Below the pieces are notes generated by a model. The model saw only the letters and a program-made list of their open reading frames with translations. It was not told the DNA's origin and made no database searches. The translations under genes and the position numbers were made by a program. Below are positions 48,652 to 57,079 of a DNA stretch of 64,000 bases, in pieces (the first letter of the stretch is position 1; each line of letters starts with the position of its first letter). Source of the stretch: Mycobacterium sp. 1100029.7 (lineage in GTDB: Bacteria; Actinomycetota; Actinomycetes; Mycobacteriales; Mycobacteriaceae); contig NZ_LZSC01000028.1 of assembly GCF_001665235.1 (NCBI RefSeq), forward strand, positions 1 through 64,000. Reading direction: 5' to 3'.

Positions 48652-49998
48652 GTGACAAAGCCGTCGTGGACTGTCGATGTTGTGGTGGTCGGCGCCGGCT
48701 TTGCCGGTCTGACCGCGGCGCGGGAGCTGACGCGGCAGGGCTACGACGTGGTGGTTTTCGAGGGCCGGGACCGGGTGGGCGGCCGCTCCTACACCGGGAG
48801 CGTCGCCGGATTACCCGCGGACATGGGTGGCGCATTCGTCGGCCCGACCCAGGACGCGGTGCTGGCGCTGGCGGCCGAGCTCGCGATCCCCACCATGCCC
48901 ACCCACCACGACGGCAAGAACGTCATTCATTGGCGCGGCTGGACGCGGTCCTACCGCGGCACCATTCCCAAGCTCTCGCTGACCGGTCTGCTCGACATCG
49001 GGCGGCTGCGTTGGCAATTCGAGAGGATCGCGCGCAGCATCCCGGTGGACGCGCCGTGGGACGCACACCGCGCCGCGGCGCTCGACGAAGTGACGTTCGG
49101 CCAGTGGCTGCGATCGGTACGCGCCACCGCATCTTCGAAGGACCTGATGGCCATCATGGCCCGCGTGACCTGGGGCTGCGAACTCGACGACGTGTCGATG
49201 CTGCACGCCGTGCGCTACATCCGCGCCGCCGGTGGCCTAGACCGGATGCTCGACGTCGAGGATGGCGCGCAGCAGGACCACTTTCCGGGCGGGACGCAGC
49301 AGATCGCCCAGGCCGCCGCCGACGAGCTGGGCGAACGGGTACTGCGCAACGCGCCGGTGCGCCGCATCGAACGGCACGGCGCGGGTGTCACGGTCACCTC
49401 GGACCGCGGCTGCGCCGAGGCCGGGTTCGTCATCGTCGCGATCCCGCCCGCGCACCGGGCGGCCATCGAGTTCACTCCCCCGCTGCCACCGGAGTATCAC
49501 GAGCTGTTCGGCAATTGGCCCCAGGGCCGGCTCAGCAAGGCCTTCGCGGCGTATTCGACGCCGTTCTGGCGCGCCGGCGGATTCTCCGGGCAGGCGCTGT
49601 CCGACAAGGGGCCGGTGTTCATCACCTTCGATGTCAGCCCGCCCGGCGACGGACCGGGGATTCTGATGGGCTTCGTCGACGCCCGCGCGTTCGACTCGCT
49701 ACCCACCGACCAGCGCCGCCGCGATACCTTGCGCTGCTTTGCCTCGCTGTTCGGCGACGAGGCGCTCGCACCCCTCGATTACACGGATCATCGTTGGGGC
49801 ACCGAGGATTTCGCTCCGGGCGGACCGACCGCAGCGGTCCCGCCGGGCGCGTGGACACGGTTCGGCCCGTTGATGCGCCAACCGGTCGGGCCGATTCACT
49901 GGGCCGGCACCGAGACCGCCGACGAGTGGACCGGGTTCTTCGATGGTGCCGTCCGGTCCGGCCAGCGGGCCGCCGCCGAGGTCAGCGCCCTGCTATGA
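48652..49998 (+). CDS. aofH: Flavin-containing amine oxidase AofH (Rv3170-like)
   Basis: This 448-residue FAD enzyme has the same length as M. tuberculosis AofH. It has the FAD motif [20 protein letters not shown], then [14 protein letters not shown], and the C-terminal FAD segment [20 protein letters not shown]. It would oxidatively deaminate amines, releasing H2O2 and ammonia. The Cys that covalently binds FAD in human MAO is not seen. It starts at GTG. Its stop overlaps the convergent hydrolase gene by 6 bases. Confidence 0.93.
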   Translation: MTKPSWTVDVVVVGAGFAGLTAARELTRQGYDVVVFEGRDRVGGRSYTGSVAGLPADMGGAFVGPTQDAVLALAAELAIPTMPTHHDGKNVIHWRGWTRSYRGTIPKLSLTGLLDIGRLRWQFERIARSIPVDAPWDAHRAAALDEVTFGQWLRSVRATASSKDLMAIMARVTWGCELDDVSMLHAVRYIRAAGGLDRMLDVEDGAQQDHFPGGTQQIAQAAADELGERVLRNAPVRRIERHGAGVTVTSDRGCAEAGFVIVAIPPAHRAAIEFTPPLPPEYHELFGNWPQGRLSKAFAAYSTPFWRAGGFSGQALSDKGPVFITFDVSPPGDGPGILMGFVDARAFDSLPTDQRRRDTLRCFASLFGDEALAPLDYTDHRWGTEDFAPGGPTAAVPPGAWTRFGPLMRQPVGPIHWAGTETADEWTGFFDGAVRSGQRAAAEVSALL

Positions 49999-50952
49999 GC
50001 TGATGGGCTCGAGACGCAGCGTCACAGATTCGGCCAGCAGACGCAGCTGACGGCTGATCTCGCGCGGATGTTCGAGCATCGAGCAGTGTCCCCCGGGAAG
50101 CTCGACCAGCCCGACGACGTTGGGCGCGGTCCGGGCGATCTGGCGGGCCTGGCTGATCGGCGTCAGCCGATCGTTTTTGCTACCGACGACCAGCGTCGGC
50201 ACGGTCAATCCGGACAAGTCGAGATACTGCGCGCCCAGCGATTCGACCAGCATCCGGGCGCACCCGCCGCGGCCGGCCGGTGAGGTCTGTGCGAACAGCT
50301 CATAGATGAGTTTGGCTGCGCTCGGGTCGGCTTCTTTACCGACCGCCAGCATTGCCACCAGGGACCGGCTCGCAAGCAGCGCGGCGGCCGGAATCGGGAA
50401 CCCGCCGAAGGCACCGATCAGTCCGCGTGCGGCCAGTACCCGCGCCGGGGCCAACACGCCCGGCACCGACAGCAGCTTGACCTGGCGCGCCACTTCGCCG
50501 GTGGTCGTGTTGATCAGCGCGACGGCATCGACGCGCCGGTGCACCTTGTGGCTGTAGCGGGCAGACCACGCGGCGATGGTGATACCGCCCATCGAATGCC
50601 CCGCGATCACCGCCCGCTCGTGCGGTGCCACCGTCGCCTCCAACACGCAATCCAGATCGGACGCAAGGTGTTTCAGGCTATAGCCGGAGCGTCGCGGTAT
50701 TCCGCTCTGACCGTGGCCGCGGTGGTCGAATGCGATGACCCGGTAGTCGGTTGCCAGCTCGGCGATCTGGTACTTCCACGCCCGGATCGCACAGGTGATG
50801 CCGTGGGTCAGCACGATGGGATAGCCGTCGGGCGGTCCGAAGACTTCCGCGTGCAGCGGCGTTCCGTCGGTCGCACGAACAGTCAGGGGGCGGCCCGGCG
50901 GCAACACGTCGGGCAGTGGGTCAGACACACGTACAGATCGTCGAGCACTCAT
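49993..50952 (-). CDS. hpx: Alpha/beta hydrolase annotated as non-heme haloperoxidase (Rv3171c-like)
   Basis: This 319-residue alpha/beta-hydrolase has an oxyanion segment [20 protein letters not shown], the nucleophile elbow AGHSMGG, an acid in [18 protein letters not shown] and His in [12 protein letters not shown]. The haloperoxidase name is historical; such proteins are generally ester or C-C hydrolases. The start at [13 protein letters not shown] is preferred over a start 7 codons upstream. The gene lies between two flavin amine oxidase genes. Confidence 0.88.
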   Translation of the reverse strand: MSARRSVRVSDPLPDVLPPGRPLTVRATDGTPLHAEVFGPPDGYPIVLTHGITCAIRAWKYQIAELATDYRVIAFDHRGHGQSGIPRRSGYSLKHLASDLDCVLEATVAPHERAVIAGHSMGGITIAAWSARYSHKVHRRVDAVALINTTTGEVARQVKLLSVPGVLAPARVLAARGLIGAFGGFPIPAAALLASRSLVAMLAVGKEADPSAAKLIYELFAQTSPAGRGGCARMLVESLGAQYLDLSGLTVPTLVVGSKNDRLTPISQARQIARTAPNVVGLVELPGGHCSMLEHPREISRQLRLLAESVTLRLEPISS

Positions 50953-51130
50953 CGCGGCTCCCCCCTCGAACACGACCCCGTTGCCGCACCCTGGTAAGCC
51001 GATTTTATATCGGCACGGGCGTCCAACTATGCACTTTCGCCAAACCCGCGCGTCGCATCACAGCACACAAGATTGCGGTATTCAGCAAACCCTGTCACGG
51101 CACCGGTTTCGGTGTGAGAGGCTGACTGTC

Positions 51131-52516
51131 ATGTCCCCGATGTCCCGTCGGGCGGCGCTTACAGCAACGTTGAGCGCGGTCACTGGCGGGCTGGCGGCCG
51201 CGTGTACGTCGGGTCGACATTCGGCTCCCGCGGCGCCCCCGCCGCCGGAGATCAAGCCCGACGCCAAGTCGATCCTGGTCGTCGGCGCCGGCATGGCCGG
51301 CCTGGCCGCCGCGCAGAGCCTCGTCGATGCCGGGTGGCCGGTGCGACTGCTCGAAGCGCGCGACCGTATCGGTGGCCGCGTCTGCACCAACCGTGACTGG
51401 GGCGTGCCGATCGAGATGGGCGCGTCGTGGATTCACGGCACGACCAACGATCCGCTGATGGAGTTGGCGCGCAAGGCCCAGGCGCAGGTGATACCGACCG
51501 ACTATTACGGCTGGGCGAAGCTCGCCGTGGATCCGAGTCTGCCGCCCGTGGACTACGACCCCGACCGCTGGCGTGCCTTCGTCGAGCGGGCCTGCGACCG
51601 CGTCGACGGCGGAAGTCTCGCCGCCGCCGTCGACGCGGCGTCGCGGCGCGCCCAGCTGTCCGCCGCGGACCGTACCCAGTTGGCGTTTTACGTCGCCACC
51701 GAGATCGAGGACGAGTTCGCGGCCGGCGCAGAGCAGTTGTCGGCCACAACTTTTGACGCCGGCGATTACGCCGACGGCGACCAGGCCGTCATCACGAACG
51801 GCTACGACGCCCTGCCGAGGTTGCTCGCCGACGGGCTGCAGATCACCTTCAACACGCCGGTCACCGCGATCAGCCGGCGAGAGGACTCCGTCACCGTGCG
51901 CGCGGGCAACCGGTCGTTCGACGGGCCCGCCGCGATCGTCACCGTTCCGCTCGGGGTGCTCAAGGCGGGTTCGATCGCGTTCGACCCCCCGCTTCCCGAA
52001 GGCCATCTCCGGGCGGTCAACGCGCTGGGGTTCGGCGTGCTGTCGAAGACCTTCTTGCGCTTCGACCGGCGAACCTGGAAGACAGACAACGCTTTCTACT
52101 ACTTCATGGGTACCGATCCGGGCGCCTGGGCGCAGTGGTTCACCCTGTCGGGCGCCGCCGGACCCATCGTGGTGGTATTCAACGCGGGCGAGCGCGGCCG
52201 GACGGTGGAGTCGTCGGCGCCGGCCGAGGTGACCGCCCGGGCGCTGCCGATCGCTCGTCAACTCTTCGGAGCCGACATCGCGCCGGTAGCGGTCCGAACC
52301 TCGAGTTGGGCCGGCGATCCCTATGCGCGGGGCAGTTATTCGTTTCATGCGCCCGGCTCCGGGCTCGACGACCGGCGACGACTGCAAGAGCCCGTCAGCG
52401 ACCGGCTCTACCTGGCGGGGGAAGCGGTCGGGGTGAACAATCCGTCGACCGTGATCGGGGCGGTGCTCAGCGGACGCAACGCTGCCAGTCAACTGATCCA
52501 ACGCTTGAAAAGCTAG
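51131..52516 (+). CDS. Tat-exported lipoprotein flavin amine oxidase
   Basis: This 461-residue FAD amine oxidase has an export signal. The N-terminus has SRRAALTA (twin Arg at 6-7) and a lipobox LAAAC with Cys25, so it is predicted to be folded with FAD in the cytoplasm, exported by Tat and anchored as a lipoprotein. The FAD motif is VVGAGMAGLAAAQSL, then EARDRIGGRV and GASWIHG. The C-terminal segment LYLAGEAVGVNNPSTVIGAV is intact. Similarity is to polyamine-oxidase or LSD1-type enzymes. It is the second amine oxidase within 2.5 kb. Confidence 0.9.
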   Translation: MSPMSRRAALTATLSAVTGGLAAACTSGRHSAPAAPPPPEIKPDAKSILVVGAGMAGLAAAQSLVDAGWPVRLLEARDRIGGRVCTNRDWGVPIEMGASWIHGTTNDPLMELARKAQAQVIPTDYYGWAKLAVDPSLPPVDYDPDRWRAFVERACDRVDGGSLAAAVDAASRRAQLSAADRTQLAFYVATEIEDEFAAGAEQLSATTFDAGDYADGDQAVITNGYDALPRLLADGLQITFNTPVTAISRREDSVTVRAGNRSFDGPAAIVTVPLGVLKAGSIAFDPPLPEGHLRAVNALGFGVLSKTFLRFDRRTWKTDNAFYYFMGTDPGAWAQWFTLSGAAGPIVVVFNAGERGRTVESSAPAEVTARALPIARQLFGADIAPVAVRTSSWAGDPYARGSYSFHAPGSGLDDRRRLQEPVSDRLYLAGEAVGVNNPSTVIGAVLSGRNAASQLIQRLKS

Positions 52517-52534
52517 CGACACAGCGCCTTTCGG

Positions 52535-53419
52535 CTAGGCGGACGCGTTGTCGTTGCGGGTGTCCGAGTCGGACCCGCGCGGGGTGGCGGCCCAGCTCTC
52601 CAGCAACCGCAACGCCTCGTCAGAGCGGGAATGCGGCTCGGCGGTATGGCCGATCAACGACAGGCCGCCCGCGCTGGCGATATCGAAAACGTTGTAGGTC
52701 AACGACAATTCGCCCACGACGGAATGCCGAAATCGCTTGATGCCGTGGCGATGCGCCTTGACGTTGTGCGCCGCCCAACTGGTGCGGAACTGCTCGCTTC
52801 GGGTGGCGAGCTCACCGACCAGACGGGTCATGGCCGGCGAGTCGGGCGAACGTGCCGCTTCGGCCCGTAGCAGCGCAACGACGTCGTCGGCTTCGCGGGC
52901 CCAGTCGAGAAAGAACTGACCGGCGGCGACATCGAGAAACATGAACCGTGCCAGGTTCGGCGTCGCCTTCGCGCCGCCGAAGACGGGTGCGTACAGCGCG
53001 CGCCCGAGCGCGTTGGCGGCGACGATGTCGAGGGTGCCGTTGATGACGATTGCCGGTGCCGTGACCATGCTGTCCAGCAGCGCCTGGACGCCGTCCGGGA
53101 GCTTTCGGATCGACGGGCGCACCGCTCGGGTTCGGTCCCCCCTGGCCGCGCGGGCCAGGTCGAACAGGTGCGCTTCTTCGGTCTCGCCGAGGCGCAACGC
53201 GCGGGAGACGGCGCGCAGCACTTCGTCGGATACGCCGGCGACGTTCCCGCGCTCGACTTGCGTGTAGTACTCGATGCTCACACCGGCCAGTTGCGCGACC
53301 TCTTCGCGCCGCAGGCCAGGCACCCGCCGTCGCCGCCCGGGCGGCAGCCCGACCTGCTCGGGTGTGATTCTGGCCCGCCGGGTCATCAGAAAGTCTCTGA
53401 TGTCCTTGGCGACGTCCAT
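52535..53419 (-). CDS. XRE-family regulator with MmyB-like ligand domain
   Basis: This 294-residue regulator has an N-terminal helix-turn-helix (about residues 30-80) with RVPGLRREEVAQLAGVSIEY and YTQVERGNVAGVSDEVLRAV. A C-terminal MmyB-like domain (PAIVINGTLDIVAANALGRA) is likely to bind a small hydrophobic ligand. Family members often regulate neighbouring oxidoreductase genes; here the convergent amine oxidase is adjacent, but a link is not shown. It ends with an Asp/Asn-rich tail. Confidence 0.88.
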   Translation of the reverse strand: MDVAKDIRDFLMTRRARITPEQVGLPPGRRRRVPGLRREEVAQLAGVSIEYYTQVERGNVAGVSDEVLRAVSRALRLGETEEAHLFDLARAARGDRTRAVRPSIRKLPDGVQALLDSMVTAPAIVINGTLDIVAANALGRALYAPVFGGAKATPNLARFMFLDVAAGQFFLDWAREADDVVALLRAEAARSPDSPAMTRLVGELATRSEQFRTSWAAHNVKAHRHGIKRFRHSVVGELSLTYNVFDIASAGGLSLIGHTAEPHSRSDEALRLLESWAATPRGSDSDTRNDNASA

Positions 53420-53503
53420 TTCGGTCGAGTACCCGGACCGCTGGTCCGCATTCGGCCTTGGCGCAAAATGGCGAGGCGTTTTACTGCGCCTAGAGTTGGA
53501 ACC

Positions 53504-53860
53504 ATGACTGGTTCACAGCACCCTCCGGCCCAGCAGCGCTCGAATGGCGACACCATCGCCACGGTCGTCATGTTCGTGCTCGCCGCGATCGCCGGAGTGC
53601 TTTCCGTCTCCTTTTCTTTCTTCTTCGCGATGGCCACCGACTCGTGCTCGGACAACTGCGACACGTCGGCGCTCGATTGGGCCTACGTGGTGACGTGGGG
53701 CGGTGTTGGGCTCGCGGCAGTAGTCGCCGTGGCAGGCATCATCATCGCGGCGTCACGCAAACGGAAGATGTGGGTGTGGCCGACCGCCGCGCTGGCGATC
53801 ATCATTATCGCGGTGGTCAGTGGCGCGCTGCTGGCCGACTCGGTCGTTCCCCATCACTAA
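53504..53860 (+). CDS. Small three-helix membrane protein, unknown function
   Basis: This 118-residue protein has helices at about residues 18-43, 58-82 and 92-111. A short extracytoplasmic loop holds two Cys (SCSDNCD), which could form a disulfide. The start ATG at 53504 gives MTGSQHPPAQQRSNGD. It is a single gene between divergent and convergent neighbours. I recognise no characterised family. Confidence 0.65.
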   Translation: MTGSQHPPAQQRSNGDTIATVVMFVLAAIAGVLSVSFSFFFAMATDSCSDNCDTSALDWAYVVTWGGVGLAAVVAVAGIIIAASRKRKMWVWPTAALAIIIIAVVSGALLADSVVPHH

Positions 53861-53888
53861 AGCGTTTGCGTAACAGTCGAATTGAGGA

Positions 53889-54323
53889 CTACTTCTCCAG
53901 GGCCTTGGCGCAGGCATCGAGAATCGCGAGGAAACTCGAACGCAGCAGCCGGCGGCTCAGGGCTTCCAGCGCCTTGCCTCCCGCGGCGACCGGATGCGTG
54001 TAGTGCGTCAGCCAGTCGACGCGCGTCCCGTCGCCGGCGGCCGTGAACGTCAGGGTGCCGCCCTCGTGCTTGAACGGCGGGATCGACTTGACGATCAGAT
54101 AGGTGTAGCTGTGCGGCCGGTCGTAGGCGGTGAGTTCTTCGCGAAACCAGGTGCCGACGCCGATCACTTCGCGTAGCGCACCCACGCCCGGGCCCGACGT
54201 GCCCTTGGCCCAATTCCCCCGCAGAGCCAGCGGGGCGGCGGCGAGATTCGCCGGATCGGCCAGCCAGTCGAAGACCTGCTCGACCGGCGCCGCGATCGTC
54301 CGTTCCACATGGATTTCGACCAT
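53889..54323 (-). CDS. SRPBCC (START-like) domain protein
   Basis: This 144-residue protein begins VEIHVERTIAAPVEQVFDWL, the usual opening of polyketide-cyclase/START-like ligand-binding proteins. It continues with SYTYLIVKSIPPFKHEGGTL and ends in a long C-terminal helix. It probably binds a lipid-like or aromatic ligand; no catalytic role can be stated. The ATG at 54321-54323 is preferred to a start 13 codons upstream. Confidence 0.8.
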   Translation of the reverse strand: MVEIHVERTIAAPVEQVFDWLADPANLAAAPLALRGNWAKGTSGPGVGALREVIGVGTWFREELTAYDRPHSYTYLIVKSIPPFKHEGGTLTFTAAGDGTRVDWLTHYTHPVAAGGKALEALSRRLLRSSFLAILDACAKALEK

Positions 54324-54684
54324 CACTACTCCCGACTTGCGGTATCGGCATGACCACCGCATATGCTAGCCGCCGAGCTGCCGACGCAGCGTGACGCCAG
54401 ACAGGCAAGCTCACAATTCTTTGCGGTGGTGTCGACCAGTGCGACAGACGCCAGATAGTGGACTTAAAGGGATTTTGCTGGTACCTGCCTTAGCTAGTAA
54501 CGATTAGGTCACGACGCCGGGCCCGCTACTGCTGAGCGAGGGTTGCGGGCAGGGCCCTATATCGGGCCGCCCGTTAGCTGCCCGCAACGTTTAAGGCACT
54601 CTCGCGTTCCCTTCGGCTACGTTGGATTCAGGTCTCGGGCGCCTTGAGCAATCGATGTAGATCAATCGAAGGACAACACTGATC
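54324..54684. other. 361-bp intergenic region with a long hairpin
   Basis: No credible gene is present. The region carries the promoter side of the SRPBCC gene, the inverted repeat described at 54542-54588, and the upstream region of the hemophore-like gene. An AAGGAC ribosome site lies about 10 bases before the ATG at 54685. A TTAGGT half-site at 54506 is not enough to call an iron box. Confidence 0.5.
54542..54588. promoter_or_regulatory. 11-bp inverted repeat with nested stem upstream of hemophore-like gene
   Basis: Perfect arms GTTGCGGGCAG and CTGCCCGCAAC enclose a second stem (GGCCC/GGGCC) around TATATC. The whole structure lies about 100 bases before the hemophore-like ATG. It may be an RNA leader structure, an operator or a stop hairpin for transcripts arriving from upstream; the nested stems favour an RNA structure. 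Confidence 0.5.
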
Positions 54685-55083
54685 ATGAAATTCAGCAGTA
54701 TCGCCGCGGGCCGGCGAATTGCCGGCGTCAGCGCCGGTTGTCTGCTCGGGGGACTGGTCATGGGTATCGCCGGTGCGCCGTCTGCCGCCGCGGCACCTGA
54801 CTGCAGCCCCGCGGGCGTCAACGCCACCGTCTCCTCGGCACAGGGCGCCGCCGAGCAGTACCTGGCGGGCCACCCCGGCGCCAACCAGGTCGTCATGGCC
54901 GCCTACGGGCAGCCGCGGCCGGAGGCCGCATCGAACCTGCGCGGATACTTCACCGCGCACCCGCAGGAGTACTACGACCTGCGCGGCATCTTGGCACCGA
55001 TCGGTGACACGGAGCGTCAGTGCAACGTCTCAGCGCTGCCGGGGAATCTGGAATCGGCCTACCACGAGTTCATGGCCGGCTAA
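54685..55083 (+). CDS. Secreted hemophore-related protein
   Basis: This 132-residue precursor has a signal peptide of about 36 residues ending APSAAAA. The mature part has two Cys (about 40 and 113) and the segments YLAGHPGANQVVMAAYGQ and NLRGYFTAHPQEYYDLRGIL. I associate these with mycobacterial hemophore-like proteins such as Rv0203, which bind heme outside the cell and hand it to MmpL transporters. No MmpL gene is nearby. The gene is followed by a strong hairpin terminator. Confidence 0.85.
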   Translation: MKFSSIAAGRRIAGVSAGCLLGGLVMGIAGAPSAAAAPDCSPAGVNATVSSAQGAAEQYLAGHPGANQVVMAAYGQPRPEAASNLRGYFTAHPQEYYDLRGILAPIGDTERQCNVSALPGNLESAYHEFMAG

Positions 55084-55094
55084 ATTCCGTCAGC

Positions 55095-55129
55095 AACGAC
55101 CCGCCACAACGCCGTGGCGGGTCGTTTTG
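55095..55129 (+). terminator. Intrinsic terminator after the hemophore-like gene
   Basis: A perfect 13-bp stem (AACGACCCGCCAC/GTGGCGGGTCGTT) with a 6-base loop is followed directly by TTT. It begins 11 bases after the stop codon and is the clearest rho-independent terminator in the window. Confidence 0.88.
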
Positions 55130-55212
55130 CATTGCGGCCAATAAAGGTCGCCGGTGTGAACTACCTCGCCGGCGGGTAATTCCCAGTCAGCCAACAGAAC
55201 TGGGAGGTGGAA

Positions 55213-56268
55213 ATGCGGCTGCGTCGGAGCGTGCTCAGCGGGCCCGGGATCGCGCGCAAGCGCCGGGGCAAGGGCTTCGCCTACTACGGACCCGACGGTG
55301 TATCGCTGGCCGATGACGCCGCCCTGCAGCGGATCAAGGAATTGGTGATCCCGCCGGCCTGGAAGAAAGTGTGGATCTCCCCGCACCCCAACGGACACAT
55401 CCAAGCTGTCGGCACCGACGCGGCCGGACGCCGCCAATACCTGTACCACACGGCGTGGCAGCAGGAGCGGGCCGAAGAGAAGTTCGACCGGGTACTAGAG
55501 CTGTCGACGCGATTGCCGGAATTCCGGGCGCGCATCGGGGCCGACCTGTCGCGTCAGGGAATGTCACGGGATCGCGTGCTGGCGTTGGCGTTGCGACTGC
55601 TGGATCGCGGCTACTTCCGCTCCGGCGGCGAGCAGTACGCCGAGGAAAACGAGTCCTACGGAATCTCCACCCTGCTACGTGAGCACGTGTCGGTCCATCG
55701 CGATTCGATCGAATTCGACTATCCCGCAAAGAGCGGTGTGCAGCGGACCATCGACGTCGAGGACGCCGACGTAGTCCGGGCGGTGCGTTCGTTGATGCGC
55801 AGCGCCGCGGACAGCGACCGATTACTGGTGTACCGCAACGCATCCGGGTGGACAGAACTGCGCGCCGACGATCTCAATACCCGATTCAAGCAGCTCGTCG
55901 GCGACGAATTCACCGTCAAAGACATGCGCACCTGGCATGGGACGGTGCTAGCGGCGGCAGCATTCGTCGACGCGGATCCTCCCGTCTCGCAGCGAGTGAT
56001 CAAACGCGTCGAGTCGGCGGTGATGAAAGAAGTCGCCCAAGAACTGGGCAACACGCCCGCGGTGGCGCGCGGCTCCTACGTGGATCCGCGTGTCGTCACC
56101 GCCTATGAGCGAGGAATCACCATCAGCTCGGCGACGCAGCGCGCCGAGCGCGCTCGCAATCGCGACGCAGCTCAGGAGATACTGGAAAAGGCGACGCGCC
56201 TGCTCATTCGCCGAGTGGCCAAGGGAGGCAGCACATCCCATGCTGCCACCCTGGCCAAAACGGCGTGA
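55213..56268 (+). CDS. Type IB DNA topoisomerase (poxvirus-like)
   Basis: This 351-residue topoisomerase IB relaxes supercoils through a 3'-phosphotyrosine intermediate. The N-terminal domain contains GKGFAYYGPDGVSL and VWISPHPNGHIQAVGTDAAG. Catalytic-domain elements are KDMRTWHGTVLAAAA with Arg and His (near 241) and the nucleophile Tyr near 289 in GSYVDPRVVTAYERG. The ATG at 55213 follows GGGAGG at 5 bases, better than the GTG two codons before. Similar enzymes occur in environmental mycobacteria, and I recall none in the M. tuberculosis complex. Confidence 0.92.
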   Translation: MRLRRSVLSGPGIARKRRGKGFAYYGPDGVSLADDAALQRIKELVIPPAWKKVWISPHPNGHIQAVGTDAAGRRQYLYHTAWQQERAEEKFDRVLELSTRLPEFRARIGADLSRQGMSRDRVLALALRLLDRGYFRSGGEQYAEENESYGISTLLREHVSVHRDSIEFDYPAKSGVQRTIDVEDADVVRAVRSLMRSAADSDRLLVYRNASGWTELRADDLNTRFKQLVGDEFTVKDMRTWHGTVLAAAAFVDADPPVSQRVIKRVESAVMKEVAQELGNTPAVARGSYVDPRVVTAYERGITISSATQRAERARNRDAAQEILEKATRLLIRRVAKGGSTSHAATLAKTA

Positions 56269-56272
56269 TTGC

Positions 56273-56782
56273 TCACGCAGTCGCGCGCCTCGCCACCAGT
56301 CGCATCGCCGCGCTCATTCGCTGCGGCTCGTGCTGGCGGGCCGGGTTCGGCAGACACTGACGGCGCAAGCGGATGCCGTCATCGATGATCTGAAGTGCTT
56401 CCGAAACCGAATCAACAAGCGGTAGACCATGATTCGTCACTATGCGGGTCAGGCGACGCAGTCTGGCCCCGCCGATCACACTCCAGTGCAGGCCGGCTCG
56501 CTGATGTTCGCAATTCAGCACGAGCAGCGCGCGAAAACCCGCCATGCCTAGAAAATCCACCTCGGTGAGGTCCAAAATCAGCGGTGCGTTCAGCCGGGCA
56601 TAGCGGCGGATCGCTTGTTCCAGCAGGTGGGCGTTCGATGCGTCGACCTCGCCGTCGACGGACAACACGGTCGCCGAGCTGCGGGCATGCACGTGCAATC
56701 GCGCCCCCGCGCAGTCGATCGAAGAGCGGCAGCGGGGTTGGCCGCGCAGGTCGGAGATACGACGAAAAGCCAAAGCAGTCAT
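56273..56782 (-). CDS. STAS-domain protein lacking the phosphorylatable Ser
   Basis: This 169-residue STAS protein resembles anti-sigma-factor antagonists. Core segments are ATVLSVDGEVDASNAHLLEQ and LILDLTEVDFLGMAGFRALL. In classical antagonists the DSSG motif carries the Ser that is phosphorylated by the anti-sigma kinase; here it is GMAG, so control by phosphorylation at that site is not possible. The start at MTALAFRR is preferred; a longer start adds 24 residues. A partial SigF-type promoter lies upstream. It is 4 bases from the convergent topoisomerase gene. Confidence 0.82.
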   Translation of the reverse strand: MTALAFRRISDLRGQPRCRSSIDCAGARLHVHARSSATVLSVDGEVDASNAHLLEQAIRRYARLNAPLILDLTEVDFLGMAGFRALLVLNCEHQRAGLHWSVIGGARLRRLTRIVTNHGLPLVDSVSEALQIIDDGIRLRRQCLPNPARQHEPQRMSAAMRLVARRATA

Positions 56783-56921
56783 GTGAAAGCGCCCATCTTG
56801 AGGGTGGAAGGCGATAGGGCGAGTGAAAGACAACTGTGTCCAGTGGCCCTGCAACGGTAGGCAGCTGTGGACTCAACCTGCCATGAGCCTAGCCGCAATC
56901 GCCGGGGTCCGCACGGCCAGA

Positions 56922-56948
56922 CAACCCGGCCAGCTCCTGTTTAATTCC
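56922..56948 (-). promoter_or_regulatory. Possible SigF-type promoter for the STAS gene
   Basis: On the minus strand GGAAT (56944-56948) is followed after 16 bases by GGGTTG (56922-56927). The mycobacterial SigF pattern is GGWWT or GTTT, 15-17 bases, then GGGTAY. The first half fits and the second fits in four positions. It lies about 140 bases before the STAS start. Confidence 0.35.
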
Positions 56949-57079
56949 GAAACGACGAGGTGCGCAGGCATTCTCGGCCGAAACTATCGGTTGCCCAACA
57001 CTGGGCGTGTCGGATCCTTCGCCCACCGTTCGCGTTATCCCGCACACGAAGCGATGTGTTTGCGGGACAACGCACAAAG

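Noticed and set aside
49993..50952. Literal haloperoxidase function for hpx
   Set aside because: The triad and family are those of ordinary alpha/beta hydrolases; halogenation is a side reaction for such proteins.
53429..53434. GGGTAC near the XRE gene start as a SigF promoter
   Set aside because: No GTTT or GGWWT at 15-17 bases upstream, and it lies only 10 bases before the start codon.
54490..54515. IdeR iron box upstream of the hemophore-like gene
   Set aside because: Only a TTAGGT half-site is visible; the 19-bp consensus is not matched.
55207..55212. GTG at 55207 as the topoisomerase start
   Set aside because: It overlaps the GGGAGG ribosome site, whereas the ATG at 55213 has ideal spacing.
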